Assembly: GCA_016717345.1 (NCBI GenBank)
Contig: JADKFR010000002.1
Coordinates: forward strand, 372,001 to 436,000
DNA: 64,000 nucleotides
Source: Propionibacteriaceae bacterium
Lineage (GTDB): Bacteria; Actinomycetota; Actinomycetes; Propionibacteriales; Propionibacteriaceae
Reading direction: 5' to 3'
The notes beneath the pieces are model-generated. The model had not been told where the DNA came from, did no database searches, and saw only the letters and a list, made by a program, of their open reading frames with translations. Numbering within the stretch: position 1 is the first letter of the stretch; the number at the start of each line of letters is the position of its first letter. The position numbers were made by a program, and so were the translations under genes. Positions 46,150 through 55,117 of this stretch are shown in pieces.

Positions 46150-47316
46150 ATGTTCCAGCCACACATCCTCGACCAAGCCTTCCGACGCACCTTCGGCTCC
46201 CCACCCACGAGCGCCTTTCGCGGGCCGGGTCGGGTGAACCTGATTGGTGAGCACACCGACTACAACGAGGGCTTCGTGCTGCCGTTCGCGATCGACCGTT
46301 GGGCGGTTGCGGGGGTGCGGTTGCGGTCGGACCGCACCATCCGGCTGGGGACCGACTTCGCCGACGGTATCGTCGAGTTCCATCTGGACCAGGTCGGCCG
46401 TGCGCCCGTGTCGGGCTGGTCGGCGTACCCGTTGGGCGTGGTGTGGGCCTTGGGAGAGTTCGGCGTGGACCTCACAGACGTGCCGGGCTTCGATCTGGCC
46501 CTGACCTCGGACGTGCCGGTCGGGGCGGGGTTGTCGTCCTCGGCGGCGATCGAGAGCGCGGTCGGGATGGCCCTCAACGACGCGTGGGGGTTGGGTCTGG
46601 ACCGGCACGCGTTGGCGCGGGTGGGGCAGCGGGCCGAGAATGTGGTGGTGGGTGCGCCGACCGGGATCATGGACCAGTCGGCATCCCTGCTGGGCGCACC
46701 GGATTGTGCGGTGTTCCTCGACTGCCGCACCCTGGACGCGGAGGTGGTGCCGCTGGGTCTGGACGCCGCCGGCTTGGAGGTGGTGGTGGTCGACACTCGC
46801 GTGAGCCACGCCCATGCCGACGGCGGGTACGGTTCGCGGCGGGCCGCGTGCGAGGCGGGGGCGCGCACGCTGGGCGTGCCGAGCCTTCGTGACGTGACCG
46901 TCGGTGACCTGGCAGCAGCGCGCCGGGTGTTGGATGACGTGACGTTTCGGCGGGTCCGGCACGTGGTGACCGAGAACCAGCGCGTCCTGGACACGGTACG
47001 CGTGCTCCGCCAGGCGGGTCCGTCGGCGGTCGGCGCCTTGTTGGATGCCTCGCACGCCTCGATGCGGGACGACTTCGAGATCTCCACCCCTGAACTCGAC
47101 CTTGCCGTCGAGGTCGCGCGTGCTCACGGTGCGCTCGGCGCGCGGATGACCGGCGGCGGGTTCGGCGGCTGCGCGATTGCTTTGGTGCCGGTGGACGCCG
47201 TCGGCGAGGTCACCGGGGCGGTCGATGACGCCTTCGCCGACGCCGGATTCACCTCACCGAAGGTGTTCACAGTCCGCCCGGTCGCCGGTGCCGGCCGGAT
47301 CGAGGTGACCGGATGA
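46150..47316 (+). CDS. galK: Galactokinase
   Basis: This 388-residue GHMP kinase phosphorylates galactose at C1. The galactokinase signature is 'GRVNLIGEHTDYNEGFVLP' near residue 27, the ATP loop is 'DVPVGAGLSSSAAIESAVG', and the catalytic-base block is 'GAPTGIMDQSASLLG'. The C-terminal 'GARMTGGGFGGCAIALVP' completes the GHMP fold. It begins at the base after the GH36-remnant stop and overlaps galE by 4 bp. Confidence 0.96.
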   Translation: MFQPHILDQAFRRTFGSPPTSAFRGPGRVNLIGEHTDYNEGFVLPFAIDRWAVAGVRLRSDRTIRLGTDFADGIVEFHLDQVGRAPVSGWSAYPLGVVWALGEFGVDLTDVPGFDLALTSDVPVGAGLSSSAAIESAVGMALNDAWGLGLDRHALARVGQRAENVVVGAPTGIMDQSASLLGAPDCAVFLDCRTLDAEVVPLGLDAAGLEVVVVDTRVSHAHADGGYGSRRAACEAGARTLGVPSLRDVTVGDLAAARRVLDDVTFRRVRHVVTENQRVLDTVRVLRQAGPSAVGALLDASHASMRDDFEISTPELDLAVEVARAHGALGARMTGGGFGGCAIALVPVDAVGEVTGAVDDAFADAGFTSPKVFTVRPVAGAGRIEVTG

Positions 47317-48284
47317 GGTCGTGGCTGGTGACCGGAGGGGCGGGTTACATCGGCTCGCATGTGGCCCGGCTGTTCGCCGAACGCGGGATCGGCGTCGTCG
47401 TGGTGGACGACCTGTCCAGCGGGCACCGGGAGTTCGTCGCCGCCGACACCCCGTTCGTGGAGGGGTCGATCCTGGACGGTGCCCTGCTCGGTCGTACGTT
47501 CGCCGACCACGAGGTGGAGGGTGTGATCCACATCGCTGGCTTCAAGTACGCCGGCGAGTCGGTCAACCGGCCGCTGCACACTTACCGGCAGAACGTGGTC
47601 GGCACGATGGTCCTGCTTGAACAGATGCAGCGGGCGGGCGTCGACAAGCTCGTGTTCTCCTCCAGCGCAGCGGTTTACGGGACGCCCGACGTCGCCCTGG
47701 TCACCGAGGACACCGCCAAGGACCCCCAGTCTCCCTACGGGGAGTCGAAGTTGGTCGGGGAGTGGCTGCTGGCCGACCAGGCGAAGGCGACCGGGCTGGC
47801 GCACACGTCGCTGCGGTACTTCAACGTGGTCGGGTCGGGCCACCCCGACCTGTACGACACCAGCCCGCACAACTTGTTCCCCCTGGTGTTCGACGCACTC
47901 CTCGCCGGCCGGACGCCTCGCGTCTTCGGTGATGACTACCCGACCCCCGACGGCACATGCGTGCGCGACTACCTCCACGTCCACGACCTGGCCGTCGCGC
48001 ACGTGACCGCCGCCGAGCGGCTCACCGCCGGGGCACCCCTCGAAGCGGCGTACAACCTCGGCAGCGGTAGGGGGGTGTCGGTCGCCGAGATCATGACCGC
48101 GATCGCCGACGTCACCGGCATCCGGTTCACCGCCGAGGTCGCCCCGCGCCGCGCCGGCGACCCGCCCCGGATCGTCGCGAACGGAGACCGCGCCGCCCGC
48201 GACCTCGACTGGGCGATGCGGCACACCCTAACCGACATGGTCGCCAGCGCCTGGCACTCCCGATCGAAAGGACCCCGCAGATGA
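47313..48284 (+). CDS. galE: UDP-glucose 4-epimerase
   Basis: This 323-residue extended SDR interconverts UDP-galactose and UDP-glucose. The NAD motif is 'GGAGYIGSHV' (residues 7-16), the catalytic Ser-Tyr-Lys are in 'VFSSSAAVYG' and 'YGESKLVGE', and 'SLRYFNVVGS' and 'RDYLHVHDLAVAHV' are typical of GalE. It overlaps both neighbours by 4 bp, so galK-galE-UGP are translated as a coupled set. Confidence 0.96.
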   Translation: MRSWLVTGGAGYIGSHVARLFAERGIGVVVVDDLSSGHREFVAADTPFVEGSILDGALLGRTFADHEVEGVIHIAGFKYAGESVNRPLHTYRQNVVGTMVLLEQMQRAGVDKLVFSSSAAVYGTPDVALVTEDTAKDPQSPYGESKLVGEWLLADQAKATGLAHTSLRYFNVVGSGHPDLYDTSPHNLFPLVFDALLAGRTPRVFGDDYPTPDGTCVRDYLHVHDLAVAHVTAAERLTAGAPLEAAYNLGSGRGVSVAEIMTAIADVTGIRFTAEVAPRRAGDPPRIVANGDRAARDLDWAMRHTLTDMVASAWHSRSKGPRR

Positions 48285-49672
48285 ACGACAACGGACTCGT
48301 CCCAGCCGGGCTGACTCAGGCCCTCGAAAAGATGCGTGCCCGCGGCGTCGACGATACAGCGTGCCGCGCCTTCGCTCACTACTACCACCTGGCCGCCACC
48401 GGCGCGACCGGCCTGATCCCCGAGGATACGATCACCCCGCTGGACGATGTGGAACGTCTCACCGACGTCGACGTCGACGAGACACGGGCCCACGACGCGC
48501 TGGCCCGGACCGTGATCGTGAAACTCAACGGCGGCCTGGGCACCTCGATGGGCCTGGACCGCGCGAAGACCCTGCTGAGGGTCCGCGACGGACAGACGTT
48601 CCTCGACCTCATAGTCGCCCAGGTCCGCCGCGCCCGTGCCCGCCACGGCGTCCGGCTCCCGCTGCTGTTCCTGAACAGCTTCCGCACCCAGGCCGACACG
48701 CTGACCCACCTGAAGCGATACCCGGACCTGGCCGTGGACGGACTACCCCTCGACTTCCTGCAGAGCGCCCAGCCCAAGCTCCGCCTCGACGACCTCACCC
48801 CGATCGAGTGGCCGGCCGACCCCTCCCTCGAGTGGTGCCCACCCGGCCACGGCGAGGTCTACACCCGACTGGCGTCCTCAGGGCTGCTCGAAGCCCTGAT
48901 GAAGCGGGGCTACCAGTACCTGAGCATCGCCAACGGCGACAACCTGGGCGCGGCCCCCGACCCGCGCCTGGCCGGCTGGTTCGCCGCCTCCGGCGCCCCC
49001 TACGCCGCAGAGGTTTGCCAACGCACCGCCAACGACCGCAAGGGCGGACACCTCGCCCGGCGCCGCAGCGACGGGCAACTCATCCTCCGCGACACCGCCC
49101 AGACGCCCGCCGATCAGATGCACCACTTCACCGACGAACATCGACACCGCTACTTCCACTGCAACAACCTGTGGCTCGACATCGCCGCCCTCCAGGAGCG
49201 CCTCACCGTCACCGGCGGAGTCCTCGGTCTCCCCCTCATCCGCAACGAGAAGACCGTCGACCCCACCGACCCGACGTCACCGGGCGTCCTCCAACTCGAA
49301 ACCGCCATGGGGGCGGCCATTGAGGTTTTCCCCGGCGCCCGGGCCATCGCCGTCGAACGCAACCGGTTCCTACCGGTGAAGACCACCAACGAACTCCTCC
49401 TGCTCCGCTCCGACGTGTACTCCCTCGACGGGTACGCCCGCCCGGTTACCGCACTCACCGCGCTCCCCGAGATCGACCTCGACCCCAACTACTACAAGAC
49501 CATCAGCCAGTTCGACCAGCGCATCCATGTCGTCCCCTCCCTCCGCGACGCACACAGCCTGCGCGTCCGTGGCGACTGGACCTTCACCCACCCCCTCCAC
49601 CTGACCGGGGACGCCACCCTCGAGAACACCGGACCTCAACGTGACGCTGCCGTAGGACCTCCAAACATATAG
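48281..49672 (+). CDS. UTP--sugar-1-phosphate uridylyltransferase, eukaryote-like UGP family
   Basis: The 463-residue protein belongs to the UGP2-type family, unrelated in sequence length to bacterial GalU. The nucleotide-binding motif is 'VKLNGGLGTSMGLDRAK' near residue 85, with 'NSFRTQADTLTHLKRYPDL', 'YQYLSIANGDNLGA', 'FHCNNLWLDI' and 'VERNRFLPVKTTNELLLLRSD'. It makes UDP-glucose; homologues in bifidobacteria also accept galactose-1-phosphate. With no galT in the operon, direct use of galactose-1-phosphate here is plausible. The last 10-15 residues look unlike the family and may be altered at the operon end. Confidence 0.88.
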   Translation: MNDNGLVPAGLTQALEKMRARGVDDTACRAFAHYYHLAATGATGLIPEDTITPLDDVERLTDVDVDETRAHDALARTVIVKLNGGLGTSMGLDRAKTLLRVRDGQTFLDLIVAQVRRARARHGVRLPLLFLNSFRTQADTLTHLKRYPDLAVDGLPLDFLQSAQPKLRLDDLTPIEWPADPSLEWCPPGHGEVYTRLASSGLLEALMKRGYQYLSIANGDNLGAAPDPRLAGWFAASGAPYAAEVCQRTANDRKGGHLARRRSDGQLILRDTAQTPADQMHHFTDEHRHRYFHCNNLWLDIAALQERLTVTGGVLGLPLIRNEKTVDPTDPTSPGVLQLETAMGAAIEVFPGARAIAVERNRFLPVKTTNELLLLRSDVYSLDGYARPVTALTALPEIDLDPNYYKTISQFDQRIHVVPSLRDAHSLRVRGDWTFTHPLHLTGDATLENTGPQRDAAVGPPNI

Positions 49673-50490
49673 CCGGACCCATCGCCGGCCTCAACGGGTG
49701 ACGGCCACCGAACAGAAGTGCCTCGCCTGGCCCCGGCACACGTGCGGGTTGCCGAGCCGCCAAGACCCGGGCTGGCCTGCTCAGCGTTCGTTCGAGATCT
49801 GACAATCCTCGGCCAGGAGGCCCAGGGAAATCAGCCCACTGCCCTAATCTGCGGCATGCCGTCAGCGTATAAGTTCGCATGGAGGCAAAATTCCGTTTCC
49901 CCACGCATTCCCCACGACGAGGTGACGAAGTGGCAATCAACCTTCATAAGACCTTGTCAGAGGGCCGTTATCGGCGAAAGCAGAGAGCTTCAACTCCTCT
50001 CTTGCGAACAACGATCAAACCCGTTCTGGCTAGGGCGTACGCAGCCCCGCCGAACGGGTGTTTTCGCGTCGTGGCAACTTACGTGCAACATGGAGTCCCA
50101 CGGAGGTGGTCCTATGTGGACTGCAACGCCCAAGTCGAACCAACTCTGGTCACCCACTTGCCCAGGCGGGGTAGCTTTGGGGTAACTTCAAGGTCGATGG
50201 CGCCCCTAATAGCGGTGGGCTCTCACTCATCCACGGAACTCGCCGATGGGCTCCTTGACGTCATCGCGGGCGCTCAAGCGCCTCGACTTGGTGAGCGCAC
50301 GCGTCGTCTCGGACTATCCCTACGGTGCGGCTGGCGCCGACCAGCGCCACCGCGCCATCGACGTGAGCGACTGAGGATCGGATCCTTGGCGCCTGCCTTC
50401 TAGGGAAATCAGCACCTGGCCAAGGTCGTACGAGCGTCACAAGCTTGAGTGCTCAGTCGTGGCGCCGACCGGTGGCGGCGTCTGCGTGCG
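49673..50490. other. Intergenic region after the galactoside operon
   Basis: About 820 bp of less GC-rich sequence, unlike the operon before it. Several overlapping open frames exist but none has recognisable motifs. The most protein-like piece is a 42-codon frame at 50246-50374 containing 'RVVSDYPYGAAGADQRHRAI', with ordinary codon use and no convincing ribosome-binding site; it could be a gene fragment. I see no RNA gene or repeat here. Confidence 0.5.
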
Positions 50491-51661
50491 TCAGACGTTT
50501 CGATGGGTGAGCTGTGGGCAGACGTCTCGGAGGGGACAGCCAGGGCAATCTGGGGCAGTGGCGTGGCACCACCGTCGACCGATCAGCCAGGTTGGCTGGT
50601 CGAGGAGCACTGGCCGTTCAGGGTTGAGCTGGCGTGCGACGGCCGTGACGAGTCCGATGTCGTCGCGGTCCACGAGGCCCGAGCGCAGGAACACTCGGCG
50701 GACGTGCACGTCGTAGGCGACGTTGCTGCCGGACAGCTCTTCAAGTTCGATCCCGAAGTGGCTGACCAGCAGTTCGACTGCCATGGCGGCCTTCTTGGGG
50801 CCGACCTTATGGAACTCTCTGAAGCGGGCGTCGACCTGAGCGGCTGTCGATCCGGGTGCCCACAATCTGCCGGCGTCACCCGCGTAGACGGTGCACACGC
50901 GCTCTGCCGCCATCACAACGGCGGAGGCCATGACCTCGATGAAGCGATGGAGGGCCGGTGGCGCAGCTATCGCACCACGCACCGCACCAAGTTGGGACCG
51001 CAGCCGCCAAGGGTCGAGGTGGCCTCGACGATTCTTCAGCTCCAGTGGACCTTGCCAGGCACGTTCAGCCTGGATCCCCTCGTCGAGAATCACTCCAATC
51101 AGGAAGGCGAAGGGATCCGCCTGGAGGAGGGCGTCGGCTTCGGCGGTGTGGGCGAACCCGAGCCGGGATCGGTGGAGCTTCTCGTTGCCTTTCCGGTACT
51201 CCAAGAGGGCGTCCGCCACGCCTTGGCGATCTGTGCGGTTCGCGATCAACGGTGTGTCTGTGGGGTGCTCCGGCGCGGCTGGCGGAGTGGCTATGCGTCG
51301 CCGTTGGACCTCGGTCGTCAGCCATGCGCCCTGTTCGCCCTGTCGAAGGCCGCTCAGCGGGTCTTGGACGGCTGCGCCGGCTGCGCGGAGCGGAGCAATG
51401 ATCGCGTTCGAGTACGCAGCGGGTGCGAGCACGAGAATGGACTGGTCTTGGAGTCCCCCCGTCTTGAAGGCGAGTCGGGCCGTGACCCATCGTCCCCACG
51501 CATCGCGATAGTCGGAGGGCGCATTGGCCAGAGCGAGGTCGTAGGGGGCGAGCCACTCGTCGGGCGACACCAAACCGTGCTCGGCGGACAAGATGAACCA
51601 TGAGCATCCGGCGTCCTCGGCAATGGCGCGGCGCTTGCGGAAACCATCAGAGGTGTACAGA
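50491..51661 (-). pseudogene. 5'-truncated DUF6884-endonuclease III (HhH-GPD) fusion protein
   Basis: About 390 residues remain. The N-terminal part, beginning 'LYTSDGFRKRRAIAEDAGC' and 'WFILSAEHGLVSPDEWLAPY', is a DUF6884 domain (as I recall, a YaaA-related family). The C-terminal 200 residues are a DNA glycosylase-like domain with a helix-hairpin-helix segment 'FHKVGPKKAAMAVELL', a catalytic-region Asp in 'YDVHVRRVFLR', and a 4Fe-4S loop with cysteines spaced C-x6-C-x2-C-x5-C ('CHATAPDCPGCPLRDVC'). The first 20-30 residues of DUF6884 are missing because the IS21 element begins at 51662; translation there would start in insertion-sequence DNA. Confidence 0.72.
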
Positions 51662-51847
51662 TGTCCGTGGCCATGAAAAAGTCCCCACTGGTGGCCATGT
51701 GTGAGTCCCCGGTGGTGGCCAAGTAGAAGTCCCCACTCTTCGTTCGTCGTGTCGTAGGCCCGTTGGGGCCCTGCGTGGTGACGGTGACGGTGCCAACCAG
51801 TCACATCCACCACGCAGGGACTTCCATTGAAGAACGCGAGAGAACGA

Positions 51848-53296
51848 ATGGACATCATTTCCGCCTACCGGGAGGTAGGCAGCTATCGGGGAGCAGCCGA
51901 GTTGTGCGGCACGACCCACAAGACGGTGCGGCGGGTCATCGCCGCCCATGAGGCCGGTGAGGGCCGGCCGGAGCGGACCGCCCGGGTCCGGAACTTCGAC
52001 CAGGTCACCGAGTTGGTGACCGGGAAGGTGAAGGACACCCGGGGCCGGATCAGCGCGAAGCGGTTGCTGCCCCTGGCGCGGGCGGCCGGCTACGACGGGT
52101 CGCCGCGGAACTTCCGGCGGCTGGTCGCCCGGGCGAAGGCGGACTGGCGCCACGGCCAGCAACGCCGGCGACGGCCCGGCGTGTGGGCGCCGGGGGAACA
52201 CCTGTTGATCGATTGGGGCGTCCAGGACGGGTTGCACGTGTTCTGTGCGGTGTTGGCCTGGGCGCGGGTCCGGTTCGTCCGGTTCGCCACCGACGAGACC
52301 GCCGCGACGACGTTCGCGATGCTGGCCGAATGCTTCGAGGTGCTGGGTGGGGTGCCCAGGGTGGTGCTCGCCGACCGGATGGGCTGTTTGAAAGGGGGCG
52401 TGGTCGCGAATGTGGTGATCCCGACCCCCGACTATGTCCGGTTCGCCACCCATTACGGGTTCCGGCCGGACTTCTGCGAGGGCCACGACCCGGAATCCAA
52501 AGGCATGGTCGAACATTTGGTCGGCTACGCCAAACGGGACCTGATGATCCCCCAAGCCCCGTTCACCGACCTGACGGCCGCCAACCAGGCAGCTGCCGTG
52601 TGGTGTGCCGAGGTCAACCAGGTGACCCATTCCGAGATTTGCGCGGTGCCCGCCGACCGGCTCGAGACGGAACGGCCGCTGTTGGGGGTGTTGCCGTCGT
52701 TGCGGCCCGTGTTCGGGCCGAAACCGGTGACCCGGAAGGTCGACAAGCTGGCGACGATCCGGTTCGCCTCAGCCCGCTACTCGGTACCGGCCCGGCTGGT
52801 CGGACGACAGGTGCAGGTGATCGCCGGCGACGACCAGCTCACCGTGGTGGACCCGGCCACCGGCGAGGTGGCAGCCGAGCATCCGCTGCTGGGCCCCGGC
52901 CAGGCCAGCATCGCCGACGCCCACTACCCGCACCCGCGCCCCGACACGCCACGCCGGGCACCCCGGCCACGTACCGCTATCGAGAAGCAGTTCCTGGGCC
53001 TGGGTGAGGTCGCTGAGGCGTTCCTGACCGGGGCTGCCGCGGCCGGGGTCACCCGGCTCGGCGGCGAGTTGGCCGAGATCTGTGCGCTGCAAGCCGCGCA
53101 CGGCCAGGAGCCGGTCGTCGCCGCGCTGCGCCGGGCGGTCGCGTTCCGCCGGTGGCGGGCCGTCGATATCGCCTCGATCCTGGCCGCCGGTGCAGCCGCC
53201 CCCACACCCCGCCGGGCCGGGGATGCCCTCGTGCTGGACCTGCCCTCGGTGCCGACCCGGTCGTTGGATGCCTACCGGATCGGAGCCCACCGGTGA
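51848..53296 (+). CDS. istA: IS21 family transposase IstA
   Basis: This DDE transposase has about 482 residues. The N-terminal HTH is 'YREVGSYRGAAELCGTTHKT' followed by 'VRRVIAAHEAG'. The catalytic core contains the first Asp in 'LLIDWGVQDG', the second in 'VVLADRMGCLKGG', and the Glu in 'GHDPESKGMVEHLVGYAK'. A TTG seven codons upstream is an alternative start. The gene is intact and its stop overlaps istB (GTGA), the arrangement used by IS21 elements. Confidence 0.94.
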   Translation: MDIISAYREVGSYRGAAELCGTTHKTVRRVIAAHEAGEGRPERTARVRNFDQVTELVTGKVKDTRGRISAKRLLPLARAAGYDGSPRNFRRLVARAKADWRHGQQRRRRPGVWAPGEHLLIDWGVQDGLHVFCAVLAWARVRFVRFATDETAATTFAMLAECFEVLGGVPRVVLADRMGCLKGGVVANVVIPTPDYVRFATHYGFRPDFCEGHDPESKGMVEHLVGYAKRDLMIPQAPFTDLTAANQAAAVWCAEVNQVTHSEICAVPADRLETERPLLGVLPSLRPVFGPKPVTRKVDKLATIRFASARYSVPARLVGRQVQVIAGDDQLTVVDPATGEVAAEHPLLGPGQASIADAHYPHPRPDTPRRAPRPRTAIEKQFLGLGEVAEAFLTGAAAAGVTRLGGELAEICALQAAHGQEPVVAALRRAVAFRRWRAVDIASILAAGAAAPTPRRAGDALVLDLPSVPTRSLDAYRIGAHR

Positions 53297-54066
53297 CCAC
53301 CACCCCACCCGTCCTGGCCGCCGACCTCGAAACCGGGCTACGACGGTTGAAACTGGCCGCGATGCGCCGGCTCGCCCCGGAACTCCTGATCACCGCCAAA
53401 ACGCAACGATGGACCCCCGAGGAGTTCCTGCGCACCCTCATCGAGGCCGAGATCACCGCCCGGGACGCCTCCAACACGGCCACCCGACGCCGGTTGGCGG
53501 GGTTCCCGGTGACCAAGACGTTGGACGAGTTCGACGTGCCCGCCTCGTCCATCCCAGCGGCCACGTTCGACTACCTCGCCAGCCTGGAATGGGTCCCAGC
53601 CGGTGAGAACGTGTGCCTCATCGGTCCGCCGGGCACGGGCAAGTCCCACGTGCTCGTCGCCCTCGGGATGGCCGCCGTCCAGGCCGGGCACAAGGTCAAG
53701 TACTTCACCGCCGCCGACCTCGTCGAAACCCTGTACCGCGGGCTGGCCGACAACAGCGTCGGCAGGGTGATCGCCACCCTGCTCCGCAACGACGTGGTCC
53801 TGATCGACGAATTGGGATTCGCCCCACTCGATGACACCGGCGCGCAACTGCTGTTCCGGTTCATCGCCGCCGCCTACGAAAGACGGGCCCTGGGCATCGG
53901 GAGCCACTGGCCGTTCGAAGCGTGGGGCCGGTTCCTCCCCGAACACACCACCGCCGTCAGCATGCTCGACCGGCTCCTCCACCACTGCCACGTCATCATC
54001 ACCGACGGCGACAGCTACCGCATGCGACAAGCCCGAACCAAAGGAGGAACCCGCCTCAACAACTGA
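53293..54066 (+). CDS. istB: IS21 family helper ATPase IstB
   Basis: The 257-residue AAA+ ATPase is related to DnaC/DnaA and assists IstA. Walker A is 'LIGPPGTGKSHVLVALGMAA', Walker B is 'VVLIDELGFAPLDDTGAQLL' and the C-terminal 'VIITDGDSYRMRQA' is characteristic of IstB. The GTG start at 53293 overlaps the istA stop by 4 bp; the longer open frame upstream is inside istA. Confidence 0.94.
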   Translation: MTTTPPVLAADLETGLRRLKLAAMRRLAPELLITAKTQRWTPEEFLRTLIEAEITARDASNTATRRRLAGFPVTKTLDEFDVPASSIPAATFDYLASLEWVPAGENVCLIGPPGTGKSHVLVALGMAAVQAGHKVKYFTAADLVETLYRGLADNSVGRVIATLLRNDVVLIDELGFAPLDDTGAQLLFRFIAAAYERRALGIGSHWPFEAWGRFLPEHTTAVSMLDRLLHHCHVIITDGDSYRMRQARTKGGTRLNN

Positions 54067-54386
54067 CCAAACCAAGGCGAAGAGCGGGGACATCAACCTG
54101 GCCACCAGCGGGGACCACAAACTGGCCATTGACAGGGCCAGCCCATGACGAGTCGCTGTAGCGAAGCTCTTCAGCGCGGAACTGATCGACTGCTCCAGGA
54201 CGAACTCCCACGCGGCGTGCAGCAGTTGAGGGCGTTTCCACCGCGCGGATTTGGCTCGGCCGCGGTGCGAATCGCAGCCCTTGTGCTGGCGGCCTCGCAC
54301 GGTGGATCCCGTTCAGGATTCCCTTGGCCGGTGGCCCGAGACTTCTCGATTTCGAATCGCAGTGAGCACTCGCTTAGATTGAACAC

Positions 54387-55049
54387 ATGCCCCGTCTCGT
54401 CGTATTCACCATAGTTGGCGCCATGTCCGCGGTCTTGTGTAGTTGTGCGAGCGCACCGGTTCCGACAGTGACCGTGACGACGACAGTGACGCAAACAACG
54501 ATGGCCGATCCCGACTCTTCGAACACACCCCCGTCGCCCGATAGCTCCCCGGCGCCTTCCGGGAATCTCGGCCTGGTCTGGGCATCGACGGTGGACAGCG
54601 GACGAGTTAATCAACCAACGAGTGAGCAGCCGAGGTTTGACGGCGGCAAGAAACTTGCTACGCGCATCGACATGATCCTTTACGTGGAGTCTGCGGCCGA
54701 GGGAGAAATATCAGAGGGCTGCGCGGACGAAATCGAGTCTTCGGGGAAGTCGAGTGATACTCACTGCCTCATGGTGCAGTTTGCCATGGACGTTCCCTTC
54801 TCTTATCGAGCGGACGAGGCAGGGCTGGCGCCAGGGCCGCTGTTGAACCCCGATGGCCGACAGATCGACAAGGCCACTGTCACCGACGGCGTACCGGGAG
54901 CTAAGCACGTCACGATCAGCGAGTTCTACGCAGGCGGGAAGCCGGGCTCCACCTTGCGTTGGGAGATCGGCAGCAACGAACAAGACTGGAAGACGCTGAA
55001 GTATCAAGTTCCGAAGCTCGACGCCTTCCAACCCATCAACTTCTCCTAG
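54387..55049 (+). CDS. Putative lipoprotein, unknown function
   Basis: The 220-residue product has an N-terminal hydrophobic segment ending in the lipobox 'LCSC' (Cys at about residue 20), then a Thr/Val- and Pro/Ser-rich linker to residue 58. The remaining 160 residues form a globular part with three cysteines and 'LMVQFAMDVPFSYRADEAGL', consistent with a secreted beta-rich domain of the DUF4352 kind, although I cannot confirm that. No strong ribosome-binding site precedes the ATG. Its codon use is less GC-biased than that of the core genes. Confidence 0.6.
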   Translation: MPRLVVFTIVGAMSAVLCSCASAPVPTVTVTTTVTQTTMADPDSSNTPPSPDSSPAPSGNLGLVWASTVDSGRVNQPTSEQPRFDGGKKLATRIDMILYVESAAEGEISEGCADEIESSGKSSDTHCLMVQFAMDVPFSYRADEAGLAPGPLLNPDGRQIDKATVTDGVPGAKHVTISEFYAGGKPGSTLRWEIGSNEQDWKTLKYQVPKLDAFQPINFS

Positions 55050-55117
55050 TTCGTACCCGCCACCGTTGCGGCAAAGCAGTGCGTTCCGGCCAGAGTCACT
55101 CGCCCTAGAATCAGGGC

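Larger units (their letters stand above)
51662..54134 (+). mobile_element. Complete IS21-family insertion sequence
   Basis: This element of about 2.47 kb carries istA and istB. The ends are inverted: TGTCCGTGGCCA at 51662 and the complement of TGTCAATGGCCA at 54134. As usual for IS21, each end has repeated transposase sites: TGGCCA at 51668, 51692 and 51716 on the left, and at 54099 and 54123 on the right, all 24 bp apart and associated with GTCCCC/GGGGAC. The flanking bases (…GTGTACAGA on the left, GGGCCAGCC on the right) show no target-site duplication. Confidence 0.92.

Noticed and set aside
45259..47127. 622-codon minus-strand frame opposite the lacZ end and galK
   Set aside because: It is antisense to three coupled genes and its repeats are only the reverse of the 69-bp duplication.
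49718..50403. Two overlapping plus-strand frames of 155 and 174 codons after the UGP gene
   Set aside because: They overlap each other in different phases, lack motifs and have mixed codon use. They are better treated as noncoding or decayed sequence.
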